This document shows positions 11,438-22,800 of a stretch of 64,000 nucleotides of DNA, piece by piece. Numbering within the stretch: the stretch's first letter is position 1; every line of letters begins with the position of its first letter. Origin of the DNA: Lobulomyces angularis (taxonomy: Eukaryota; Chytridiomycota; Chytridiomycetes; Lobulomycetales; Lobulomycetaceae). The stretch covers positions 1 through 64,000 of the forward strand of contig JADHYX010000048.1 of NCBI GenBank assembly GCA_027604685.1. Direction: 5' to 3'. A program made the translations under genes and the position numbers. The notes beneath the pieces were generated by a model that was not told where the DNA came from, did no database searches, and saw only the letters and a program-made list of their open reading frames with translations.

Positions 11438-12361
11438 TCACTTTTTGTGACCAGCTGAAATATACATTTCGTATTCATCAATGTACTTGTTATGTCTTAA
11501 ACTCTTCTTTTCCATACTACAAAAAAATGAAATAAAATAAAATAAAAGGTACTTCAATAAAAATGATGATTTTACCAATCTGTAATTAAAATTCCCTGTA
11601 AATGATCAAATTCATGTTGAATTACTCTTGCCAGATATCCCGAAACATGTTTTTCGAACTACATATTTATAAAAATAAGTAAATAAATTCAGTAGTTCAC
11701 CTTGTTTCCGTTAACATCGAACCCTTCAAATCTGATATTATTACTTCTTGATACAACACAATTGTATTGTGGTATTGATTCACATGCTAACATTATAAGT
11801 AATAAGACATTCATATAAAATTTTTTTGAGTATTTGTTTACCCAGGATTACCTTCATAGCTTGGAATAAAAGTTTTTTCATCATCCAATAATGTAACCTT
11901 TGGGTTAATAACAAAAGTTAAAGGGACCTCTTTTTTGCCAACAGTTGGAACATACTCTTGGGCCTTACTGTTAATTTGGAACGCAATGATGGATAAATTA
12001 TGTCCTATTTGAGGTGCTGATAAACCTATCAACAAAGATTTTGTTTTAATAAATTTATTTATTGAAAGACTTTACCCACAATTTCAGCAAAGGGCGACTG
12101 AAACACTTTTTTCATTTGTGATATTACTTCCTTCGTTTTTGAAGAATTAACTTCAGATACAGGTATATCTTTTGATTTTATTCTTAATATTGGGTGACCA
12201 ACTTTATAAAAAATTAATTATTGAAAAGGACACGAATTCAATTTACAAAAAATTAAAAAAAAGGATAAAAAGAAAAATAATAAATTCTAATTTAGTAATC
12301 AACCTGATAAAACTTTTGGTGGTTTGCTAATAAAGTATCGCAGTTTTGAAATTAATCCCAT
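11438..12361 (-). CDS. Peptide deformylase (organellar type)
   Basis: Metalloenzyme that removes the N-formyl group from nascent organelle-made proteins. The start at 12361 gives MGLISKLRYFISKPPKVL, a basic and amphipathic beginning compatible with mitochondrial import. It is followed by VGHPILRIKSKDIPV, motif 1 GLSAPQIG, motif 2 as SYEACESIP assembled across an intron (the Gly of the usual EGC is Ala here; the metal-binding Cys is kept), and motif 3 VIQHEFDHLQGILITD, the HEFDH zinc/iron site. The last exon ends in DEYEMYISAGHKK. Four or five short introns are present. It lies on the far side of the assembly gap from the convergent reductase gene. Confidence 0.9.
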
Positions 12362-13040
12362 GTAAATTAATAAAAATTTTAAGTTTTTTTTTTATTTTTT
12401 TTTTTAACTTTTAACAAATGTGAAATCTTTTATGCAATTTTTTTTCCCTTCCTTGCATCATAATATTAAAGTTTAACGACATTAATTTCAGCTTTTTTTT
12501 TTTTAAGTTATATTTAGAAGAGATGTTATTGAGTATTTTTCTTTTCTGAAATGTAAATGTAAAAATTTTAAACTTCTTTCCATTTATCACCAAAAATTGG
12601 TGAAAATTTAAATTCATATGTATAGCATCACATATTTTCTCTGCAAATTTTTTTTTAATTTTCATTTGATCAACTTATTAACAGTCTACTTTTCTTTTTG
12701 GAAAACCCTTTTTTTTATGAATAAAAAAATATATTATATAAATTATAATTTAATAGACTAATTTCTAAGTTAAGGAACCCCTTATACCTGTGAGGTGTGT
12801 GAATAAAAAATAAAAATTATTTTTACAGTTAAGTTTTATAATATAAAAAAAAAAAGAATAATAAAAATTTCATAAATGAAAATTTTTTGATCCATCAATT
12901 AAGTTCAAAACTCTTTCGTTATTAAATAAAAAAATAATTTTTTTCATTTATTTGCGCAAGTGCTATTTGAATATAATATATTTCTTTTTTTTGATTTTTT
13001 TTGACTTTGAAGTAGAAAAATTTAGGTTAATATCGAAAAA
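12362..13040. other. AT-rich intergenic region
   Basis: Divergent region between peptide deformylase (-) and an unidentified plus-strand gene. A minus-strand open frame at 12411-12665 has Lys/Phe/Asn composition expected of random AT-rich DNA and is not called. A slightly GC-richer word lies at 12774-12801. No RNA gene is recognised. Confidence 0.45.
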
Positions 13041-15255
13041 ATGAGAATGAGATCAAAGTATAATTCTACTGAAAAAAAAAGAGATTCATTAAAAAATCAA
13101 GCATTGGTACAAGAAGACTGGCAAAAAGAAAGTGAAACGGCCAAAGAAGAAAAGATATTTCACGATTTGAAAATAATATTAAAAAAAAAAGATACAAAAA
13201 ATTTTTTAAATTTTATGTTGATCAAAAATTTAACTGAACTAGAGGAATTTTTAAATTTAAAATACAATATTGAAGAAAATGCTGAATTTAAATATTTGTG
13301 GGTATTTTTTAAAAATTTTAAGTTACATTATTACAAAGAATACGATGGTAAATTATCAATTATTTTAAATACAATACAAAAAAAAACTACCTTTAATTTT
13401 TATTTTAAATAAATAAGAAAATGTTAAGAATAAATCTTTGGACAAAATGAAAATTGACAAAGATTTCGACTTGATAAATTCTGATAAGAGTGATGGCAAA
13501 AATGTGGATAAGTTAGCTCTAACTCAGAGGGGTCGAGATGGCACTTTTCACTTTTCCAGTAAAATATTAATAGAAGATGACACTTTCGATAAAAATAATT
13601 TTGAGTTGGATTTGGGTATTAAAATTAAATTATATTTGGTAATTAAAGATCTTTATTACATAACTATAGTAAAAGATGTATTTAAATTGAATGTCATGCA
13701 GTCTTTGCCTATGAACCAATCAGAAATTAGTAAATTAGACCAACTTTGTAACACTAGTGTATTCAATACTCAACAGCACATTATTAATCATCAACATAAC
13801 CTGCAGAAAGATATTGCCAATACTTTGCGTAATTAAACAATTTTATTATCAATATTATTTTTCTTTAATAATTTAGTATCTTATATCTTTTTTAATTTTT
13901 AAGCTAATATTTTGGACGCTGGTTCTTTTAGTTCATTTGCTCCAAAGTGAGTTATCCTTTTAATCCATTTTTTTCTTGATATATTACCACTATAACACTT
14001 TATTAATTTTTTAACCACAGATTTGATTCCTCCATCTCCGCCTTAAACCAATTTGATTCCTTACAGTTTTACAAATGCAAATACATAGTAAAAAAACGCC
14101 AAAAGAAAGATGATGAGGATGACAACGAAGAGTTACATCAGCATAAGCACCTCAAAAAAGATAGTTTGGAATATTATATGCCTTATCAATTGAATTTAAG
14201 AAAAAGTAGCGTTAGTGAAAACAATAATTTTAGCGCCAGTGACGTTGACGTGAAAAAGGTAGATTTTGTGATAGTTGTAACTTTAACCTTCATAATATAC
14301 TTATTAGATATTGGAAATAGCACAACGGATTAATGAAGATGCGCAAGATTCTGAGTCTAGTGAAAATAAAGTCGTATCGTCAGAGAACACTGAGAAGTAC
14401 TTTAAAGAAAAAATAGGACTTGATTTAGAAACGCTATCAACTTTAGAAGATACCGATTTAAAAGCAATGAGTAGAGAAGAGCACTTAAACAATTTTAAAA
14501 ATAGTTTGCAAAGTCTGAGTTTGGAAGAACTTTTAAAAAAAAATTCCATTATTTTAAAAAATTTATTAGAGGAACAAAAAGAACGAATAGAAAAAAAAAA
14601 TATAAATAAAATTAAATTTGCTACTGGAACAACAGCAGTAGATTATCACATGCCTGGCGAGGAAGAGCTGCTATTGGGTATATTAATGTCATTGTTTTTA
14701 AAACAAAATAAAATTAAATTGGTTCTATAATTCATAGCTGAAAAAAGTTTGTCAATTTTGTCAAAGTTAGTAGAATTATCAGTACCTTCCGATTTAGTGA
14801 CAAAAAGTGCAATTCAAAACACAATGTCAAATTTAATAATATATGAAGATACATATAAAGGGGTGCTACCACCACTGTATCAAAGTATGCAGCTTCAGAA
14901 TCAATTTCCACTACAACCGTCGAACTTATTTTCTCAACCACAGGGTATTATACCGTTTGCAAAAGTTTCTTCACCATTTCCTGCACAATATCAACATCAT
15001 CAACTTAATACAGGGCAACAAACACCGATTCAACAACAACAATCTAGGATTTCCAGAAATAGTAGCTCTGTAACTGGAATTAGTAGAACTAGTTCGTTTT
15101 CTAATGGGGTTGGACAAATTTACGCACCTGCACCTGTCTTACTACCACATCAGCAGGGTAGAGGTATACCTATCTATCATCAAACAGCCACAAGTCAAAA
15201 TTTAGGCATGACAACACCTAATATTGGGTATGGAAATAATGGAAGGTTGTTTTAA
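13041..15255 (+). CDS. Unidentified protein with acidic/coiled middle and Q/S-rich tail
   Basis: Not recognised. Exons joined in frame: 13041 up to HYYKEYDE (intron 71 nt), ENVKNKSLDKMKIDK... to KDIANTLP, then NILDAGSFSSFAPKFDSSIS, then KKRQKKDDEDDNEELHQHKH, then ILEIAQRINEDAQ, with a charged helical segment (LLEEQKERIEKKNINK), then VDYHMPGEEELLLAEKSLS joined through the intron 14680-14736 to ILSKLVELSVPSDLV. The tail from about 14840 is rich in Gln, Ser and Pro and looks disordered. The product is about 600 residues. Composition (charged, KKRQKK, Q-rich tail) suggests a nuclear protein. The GSFSSFAPKFDSS stretch faintly recalls the segment after the bromodomain in BRD7/BRD9-type SWI/SNF subunits, but no bromodomain is visible and this is only a hint. 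Confidence 0.65.
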
Positions 15256-15746
15256 AAAGATATATTTTTTTTTTTATTTTAAATTGTCAAATACAATTTT
15301 TATTTTCTATTTTTTGTATTATAATGTTGTTAAACACTAATAATTTTTATTTTTTTTTTAAATTACCTTATTATTTTTTTTTTCTGTTTACTTTTTCAAT
15401 ATTCAATATACTATAGTATCTTATAATTTTTAAAATTAAAATTTATATTAAGTATGTGGTAAAGAAAACCAATATTTTAATACAAAAAATTTTTTTTAAT
15501 AGAATTTAATTAGGAATAATGTGAAACAACTTGAAAAAATTGTTTTGAAAGTGCGGGAATAGAACCATTTTGAAAAATACAGTTATGTATATAACGTTAC
15601 CCCTTTTTTTTTTTTTTTGGCGGAAAGATAAAAAAAATTCACAAAATTTTTAAAAAAAAACCAAAAAAACTAAATTTATTGAAAAATGTTTAGAAAACCA
15701 AGGTTAAAAATAGTCGGGATGTACTTGCAGCTTCATTATTGAATAA
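15256..15746. other. Intergenic DNA, 3' of the Q-rich protein gene
   Basis: Highly AT-rich, with a T-run at about 15605-15618 and A-runs after it. It probably contains the 3' end of the upstream transcript. Nothing else is recognised. Confidence 0.4.
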
Positions 15747-15962
15747 TTAGATACTTTTTTTTTTTAATCGCAGAGCTTGAGTCAAAGTATCTAAAAATTA
15801 TAAAGCCAGAGATTCTTGCAAACGAGAGATTTTTTATCTAAAAACTTTTAATATATTAGATAGTTGATTTATGGCTCTGGTAATCTACAGTGATATGCCG
15901 TGGGGTAGAGCGTTATGTTTGTCTTCGTAAGATCTTGCTTTGCACTTTCGTTTGCGTAGATT
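15747..15962. repeat. Cluster of inverted repeats / possible structured element
   Basis: Three successive inverted repeats all built on an ATCTA/TAGAT core: a perfect 11-bp pair TTAGATACTTT (15747-15757) / AAAGTATCTAA (15784-15794); a 7-bp pair TATCTAA (15835-15841) / TTAGATA (15856-15862); and a 7-bp pair AATCTAC (15882-15888) / GTAGATT (15956-15962). The last encloses a distinctly GC-richer segment with a further GCTCT/AGAGC pair (15874-15878 / 15907-15911), partly offset. The GC rise against AT-rich flanks is what an RNA gene or a conserved regulatory element would show. No known RNA family is recognised, and it does not fit a tRNA. Confidence 0.4.
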
Positions 15963-16184
15963 CCAATTAAAACTTTATAGAATTTCTTTTTGTGTTTTTC
16001 TTGCATGTTAAAAAAAACAATAACATTAAAAATCTTTTTTTTTTATGTCTAAAAACTTTTTCTATAAAAGAGATTCCACTTTTCTTACATTAGTTTAAAT
16101 TTTTTTTTTATAATATTTTTTTTATAACATTCTTTCATTTTTACAAAAAAAAAAAATTTTTGGTTGTATTTTTCTTTTTTTGTG

Positions 16185-19180
16185 ATGTTATCTAGACTAC
16201 TTTTTTTTATTTTAGTTTCAGTTAAACTAGTATCTGGTAATTATCAACTTGTAACTACTTAATTTTAAAATTTTTGTTTCGTCAGCATTACAAACTACTA
16301 TATCTTTGGCAAATCCCAGAAATGTTAATGCAAAAAATGTTTTTCTAGTTGGAACTTTTAACAATTGGCAATCTAGTGCGAATCCCTGTACTTTTAACAA
16401 TAATATTTGGACGGCCACTCTTGATCTTGACCGATCCCTTGACCATCAATATAAGTTTATTGTGGATGGGAGTATGAAATATTTTCATACTTACTTCGCA
16501 AGGATTAATTACATTATTATTTTTTAGGTTGGGTTTTAGATTTGGATGCTCAAAAAGTGAATGATGGAAAGGGAAACCTCAACAACATTTTGCCTGCTAT
16601 TCCAACACCACCACCGCAACCACAACCAGGTACCTCTGTAATATCTCTCGATACTCCAAGAAGTGAGAACGCCAATAAAGTATTTGTAGTTGGTGATTTT
16701 AATAACTGGTCAGCAACATCCTCTCCAATGACAAAAGTTAATAACAAATGGACCGCTACCATAAATTTAGATACCTCCAAAAACTACCAGTATAAATTTA
16801 TAATTGATGGGCAATGGACAGTAGACAGTCGTGCAGCCCAGATTAATGATGGAAAAGGTAACATCAACAATCTCTTAAATGCTACAACCTTTCCTCAATC
16901 GTTACCGGGATGTCAGACCTGGGATGGTTTTGAATACTGTGTTTGGGATAGGCAAACTAACCTTCCTGACTCTGTACTGGAGAGAAAATGGCAAACTCCT
17001 GCAAAAAACTCGTCCAGTAAAAATTTTCACTGAATTTTTATTTTAATTTATTCAAATGTTGATTCCATTTAGGTTACGTCAACACTTATCAATCATATAG
17101 AGATTTGACGGGATTTGCATCTATAAAGTATGCTCCAAACCATCTCTCCGCTGTTGTCACAGTAAACACCTTTACTCGTGATCCCAATGCTGTTTTATTA
17201 GTGTCTTTTAATAATCAGCAACCTACTGCCTCCAAAACTATTTCTTTAGATTCAAGCTTTAAAACTTCGTTGCCTATAAAAATCGTTATTGCTAACACAG
17301 AAACCACTCTTGTCTTGGAACCACTAAACTTCTTTTGGCAAAATACACCTGTAAAATCTAACTATAATGGACAAAAAGGTGCAATTGTTGAACTTCTTGG
17401 CTGGCCATATAAAGATGTTGCAAAAGAATGCGTTTTTCTAGGTAAGGCAGGTTATATGGGAGTAAAAATCTGGCCTGTAAATGAACACGTATTTAATGAT
17501 AAGTCTTTTGAAAGGGGAAAGACTGAATTCAATAACTGGTACTATGTATGTAAGTAAATTAAATGAAAAAGAAATCTTTAGTTAATAATTTACATAAAAT
17601 TATTTTTTACCATAGATCAACCTGTATCATACAGATTACATAACAGATTTGGTACTAGAGAAGAACTAAGAGAAATGGTTCAAACTTGCAGAGAAAATGG
17701 AATTCGAATTCATACAGATGCAGTGCTAAATCATATGGTATAGTTTTTAATTTCAACAAACTTTTTTTAATAAACTTAATATTCAAAACTTTACTGGTTT
17801 AGACAGAAGGATATAATTCAATAAATCCACACAGAGATCCAGGAAGACAATGTTCAAAAACTGTTCCATTTAGCGCAACAGCTGGCTCTCCATTTTTTAC
17901 ACATGCAAATACATTTGGTATTTTTTTTTTATATTTAATTCAACTGATGAATATTTAAAATTTTTGTCATATAAAAGAATTAAATGAATCTACTGGTAAG
18001 AGGCCAGCTAATGAATATCCCGCAGTTCCTTATGGACCTGAACACTTTCATGTATTTAGAAAATGTTCTTGTAAAACATTAATTCATGCTAAACCTTTTT
18101 AAGTGTGAAAGAGAAAACGACTGGGTAACAGGGTTTGGATTACAGTTTGGAGGAATAGAGGGATTAGGAGGATTAGTAGATTTAGACACTGGATCCCCTT
18201 ATGTACAAGGTAGAATAGCAGACTTTTTAGTAGATTTGTTTTCTATTGGAATCAGTGGATTTCGTTGTGATATGGCAAAAACTATTGGTCCAAATGACAT
18301 GGCAAACATTTTTGCGCAAGTAAAAATTAGAATGGGAGGAAATTTACCAGGGGATTTTATTACCTGGTTAGAAATTAACATGGGAAATGAGAAGGATTTA
18401 CTTGCATGCAATGAGTAAGTTCTTAGAAAAAAATTTTATATATTTATTTTTTGTTTTATTTTATTTTTTTTTATTTTAATTAGTAATCCTTACAATTGGT
18501 ACTTAAATTTCAACAATTTAATGAAAAATGCAGGATTGAATGATCAGGATGTTGAAAAGGTTAAAATCTGGTCGGATGACTACCCTGCGAAATTTCCTAT
18601 TTGTGGGAGATGGATAATTCCACCTTCAAGATTCGTTATTCAGGTATTTTTTTATTGTAAAATAAAAGCCATTTATCAAATATATGCCATAGAATGATGA
18701 CCATGACCAAATGTATAATAATGATGGTAGAGGAATGGGTGATTTAGGATCCATCTTAGCAGTTGCAAAAGATGTTAATAAACATCGACAAGTCGAAGTT
18801 ACTCTATTCACTAGAGGTGGAGATTGGAACATTAGAAATATTTTATCTGGATACTCTTTCACAGCTCAAGATGCATTTGGTTACCCAGATGGAAAATCAG
18901 ATTGTGCTTTATACAAAGGTTTCAACTTTTTAACAAAAAAAAATTTATAAAAAATTAAATTTTTCAAGGTGAGAATGCACATTTATGTAAAAGTGTACCA
19001 TTTCAACAAGCATACAAAGCAGACTCCTGTGGCTATAGTGTTATTGAGAATGGGCAATGGACTCCAAATCGATACACAAGAGTGCATAGAGACATGTCGA
19101 TTGTAAATGCAATGCGAAGTTGGATGGGGTTACCTAAAGTTACTCCTACCGATATTGGTTTACCTTCACATTGTACTTGA
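16185..19180 (+). CDS. Secreted alpha-amylase (GH13) with two N-terminal starch-binding modules
   Basis: Extracellular endo-acting alpha-1,4-glucanase. The first exon encodes a signal peptide (MLSRLLFFILVSVKLVSA). Two tandem beta-sandwich glycan-binding modules of the CBM48/AMPK-beta type follow: VFLVGTFNNWQSS...YKFIVDGSW...NDGKGNLNN and VFVVGDFNNWSAT...YKFIIDGQW...NDGKGNINN, separated by a proline linker (PTPPPQPQPG). The GH13 part shows GAIVELLGWPYKDVAKEC, IRIHTDAVLNHM (region I), GFRCDMAKTIG (nucleophile Asp, region II), TWLEINMG (acid Glu, region III) and QNDDHDQM (region IV), so all catalytic residues are present. Eleven exons give about 807 residues, with 16472-16527 as a typical intron. 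The GH13 core with FHCERENDWVTGF and LVDLDTGSPYVQGRIADF is of the type seen in protist and oomycete amylases. Probable role: feeding on starch or glycogen. Family certain; the module class (CBM48 versus CBM20) is less sure. Confidence 0.92.
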
Positions 19181-19822
19181 ATTTTTTTTTTCGAATCATA
19201 GATAAATAAACTCAATAAAATAAGAAAGGATCTAGTTTTTATAATTTAAAATAAAAAAAAAATAATTAATTGGTGGTGGACATATTTAGTAAAAATACTT
19301 AATAATATATTTTTATTTTAAATAATATTTAGAAATTTAAATGATTAACTTTATTTATAGGTGAAATCATCTTACAACTCCAAATATTTAATTTTGGAAA
19401 ATCGATTATTAAAAATCAGCATTTTTATTTAATAAAGTACATGTACTTCAAAAGAAAAAAGGTTTGTTATTTCATTGAAACTTAACTTTTTTTTTCTGCT
19501 TTGTTTTTTTCTTTTTTACCTTAATTTAGTTCTTTTACTTTTATGTTACATCAATTAATAGTTATTTATCTAATTCCCTTCAAACTGTTAAAAAATTGAT
19601 TATACTAAAAATAAAGAATTCAAAAGTGCGGACTTTGAAATTTCCAATTTAGATTTTTTTTTGTAGCAAATTCTGAAGCTTAATTTTGTTGGATTATTGA
19701 ATCAACTTATTCGTAAGTAAAAAATATTAATTTTTAAAAATTCTCTATTTTTTTTATTTTTTTTTTTTAAAAAAATATATTTTGTTTTAAGTTAAGTTAT
19801 ACTTATCGAAATTTTAAATAGA
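19181..19822. other. Intergenic DNA between amylase and dynein genes
   Basis: AT-rich spacer holding the amylase 3' end and the dynein promoter. No ORF or RNA gene is seen. Confidence 0.45.
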
Positions 19823-22800
19823 ATGGAATTAAACAAATCATTGAATGCCTCGTCAAATGAACTTAAAAACAAAAGGTCTTCTTTGACAAACAATTATTTA
19901 TTAAGAAGAAGATCTAAAATCGAAACAACAAGCCAAAATGTTTTATTAAAATATGATTTAAAAAAAGAAGACATTTCAAAATTTGATGAACAGCAACTTT
20001 CTCCAGAATTTTTCAATGTGGAAAAGGAAATTAACGAATTTTACCGAGAATTTGTATCTATTATTGACAATACAACTAGTGTTCGCCCACCTACTCCTTT
20101 AATGGAGGAACCATCAGCATTAAATGCAAAGAAAAGAGAGCATACAGAAAATTTGGAAAGAATTTCAAAAATTGAAACCGGTGGTGCCAAAAAAATGAAA
20201 TTAAGACCAAAATCTGCTCCATTGATAACATTTAAGAAAGATAGCTCATCTTTAAATTCTTCCGACTTTTTCGAGGAAGATATAAAGTTGCCCTACGTTT
20301 TACCGAGTGAATCAATACGGCGGGTAACAAGTGCTAGAAGAAGATTACCTATGGATGAAGAAATTAAAAATAATCAAAAATTGGAGTTTAGTATAATTGA
20401 TCAGGATTTGTTAAAGAGGCTAAAAAAGCCTTATAATTCTAATAATACAGACGTTCCTGTTTACAAAGCTAGCCAGATCAACAAAAGTGATAAAATTTAT
20501 GCAGCTCATACTTTGCCTGATAATAATTTTGACAGTGAAGAAGAAACGGAAAGTATTTATTCAGTCTCTGATAGTGAAGATGGGAGTATATTGAATTTAA
20601 AACAAAAACCAAATCCAAAAGTTGATTGGAGAGTGTACAGTCGACCGCAATCCGCTGTACACGATAGTTTAATAAAATTAACGGAAGCAACGACATTTAA
20701 ACCAAGTAGACCAAATTCTGGTAGGCCTCTTTCTGCATGCAAAAATATCCGACCGACACTTTCACCTAGATACCTTTTACCAAATTCAAGCAGACCTGGC
20801 TCTAGCATTGTTAAAAAAAACAGGGAAGAATATATTATGCATGAGGATGATTATATTGTTTTACCCAGAATGTAAGTTTTAATAAACACAGCGAAAATAT
20901 TTAATTTTATTTTGATTTTCTTATTACATTTTATCTTGAAGAATTGAACCATCCATAATTCCCAACATAGATTTGGATAACAGGAGTTCGCAAATCCTTC
21001 CACTGGAATGGTTTGATGATTCTGAATATGAAATTCATTCTCCCAGGCAGTGGTTAGAAATGGGCGATGGAAAGGGAGGTCCAACTTTAGCCTTTTCAAG
21101 GTTTTTTACTTACCCTGAACAAGATGCTTTAGACTGGGAATGGTTACCTTGCGATGTCTTGGACTATGATGGGGAAAAAAGTAGCTATTTAGGTTTTAAT
21201 TTAAAAAATAAAATTTTTTGTAAACATAAACATGAATTAAAAAATTTGTTTTTTCTTTTCTTCTTCATGTTAGTAAAGTGGCATCAAAATCAGCAAACTA
21301 AATTCGTCAAACGATTAAATCTTATTTTTGATTTGGAAGACAGAAATTTTTTTTACAAAAGATTGGAAAAAGCTATTAAAAGGAGAAATTTTGCAGAAAC
21401 AAAAAAAAACTATTTTGACTGTATTAATACTAAAGTAGAAGACAGCGTGATTGGCCCACTTCCCCAGCAACTAAGAGCTGCTGTTTTAAATAAACTTGGA
21501 ACTTTATCTACAAAAGGTTACTCAATTGTGGTAAACTAAAACAAGCCCAAAAGCAAATTAAAAATCCTTTTGCTTGTAATATATAGGATGAATGCTATCA
21601 AGAAATGACCCAAGATTATGTATTTAGTATGAAGAAAGCTACATATGATCACAATTTTTCGACTTTTTCAGATTTGGAAATCGAAGAACCTCCCCCCGCT
21701 GCTAAAAAGTTTGCTAGAATTGCTCTAGAAAAGTCTGGAGTAATAAAAAACGACGACAATGAGGAATTGTTCAACCAGGTGGCAAATGGCTCAAAAAATT
21801 TATCTACGCAACTTTTTACAGCAAATGCCAATTTTCAAAAAACTATTATTATGGTTTTGGGTGTAATGCCTCAGCTATTTCCTTTAGATGAGAGATTTTT
21901 CAAAAAAAAAATTAGTTTTCCGGTTGATTTTTTTACCTTTAAAGAAAAATTAACAGTTAATTGTGAGCTGATACAAGCTAAATTGAGTAATGAATGGCCC
22001 CAAAAAATATCAGAAATAATTGAAAAAAATTTAAGCAAATTATTCAATTTTGAGGAAAAAAATATTAAGGTTTTTAAAAACAGCAGGTGCAATTCTTTCC
22101 TATTATTAATTACTATGATAATGGAGACACATCTTAAAGGTTTCGTTTTGCAAGGTTTAATAAGTTTTTTGAAACTTTTTAGATTCGCGGTGGATAAGGT
22201 GATAAGCAAAAGAAAAGTTGTAAACTCTAAGATTGTTTGTTCATCTGCTGTTTCATTGAATGGGAAGTCATACACTGTAACACCTCCTAAAGAAATCAAC
22301 ATTCCCTTACTTTTTATAGTTTTTATAAGAACTTCAAATAAGAAGATTATATCAGAACCGTCATTTTTAGAAATAGATACCTGCCTCACAACGCTATTTC
22401 GTGCTCCTCAAACTTCAACTAGAAAAAATATACCCTCAATGGAAGTTTTTATAATGAAAAAAATCTTTACCAGTGAAAATAATTATAAATATATTAATAC
22501 TTTACAAGAAAACGATTCCCTTCTGTTTGATGGTCAACAGGCAATACTATCGTTAATTAGACCGAGATATAATAAAATTGAAAAAATTATTAAACTTTAT
22601 TCAGAATTTACGATTTTATTGAAAGAAGAAATTGATGAAGCACCTCTGGATGATTTAGAGGCAGATATATCAATTTTTGAAGAACCGTTGAGGCTATACA
22701 ATAACTTTTTGGAAAAAATCAAATCAACCACTATTGACATGATACATATTTATCCATTTGCAGTCGATTGTACTTCAGTAAAAAAAATTTTAACTGATCA

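Noticed and set aside
12411..12665. 84-codon minus-strand open frame
   Set aside because: Lys/Phe/Asn/Ile composition typical of random AT-rich DNA, no homology recognised, no supporting splice pattern.
15866..15965. tRNA-like appearance (GTAGAG-type word and flanking complementary ends)
   Set aside because: No GGTTCGA-type T-loop, no cloverleaf spacing, and the outer stem needs a bulge; kept only as an unspecified inverted-repeat element.
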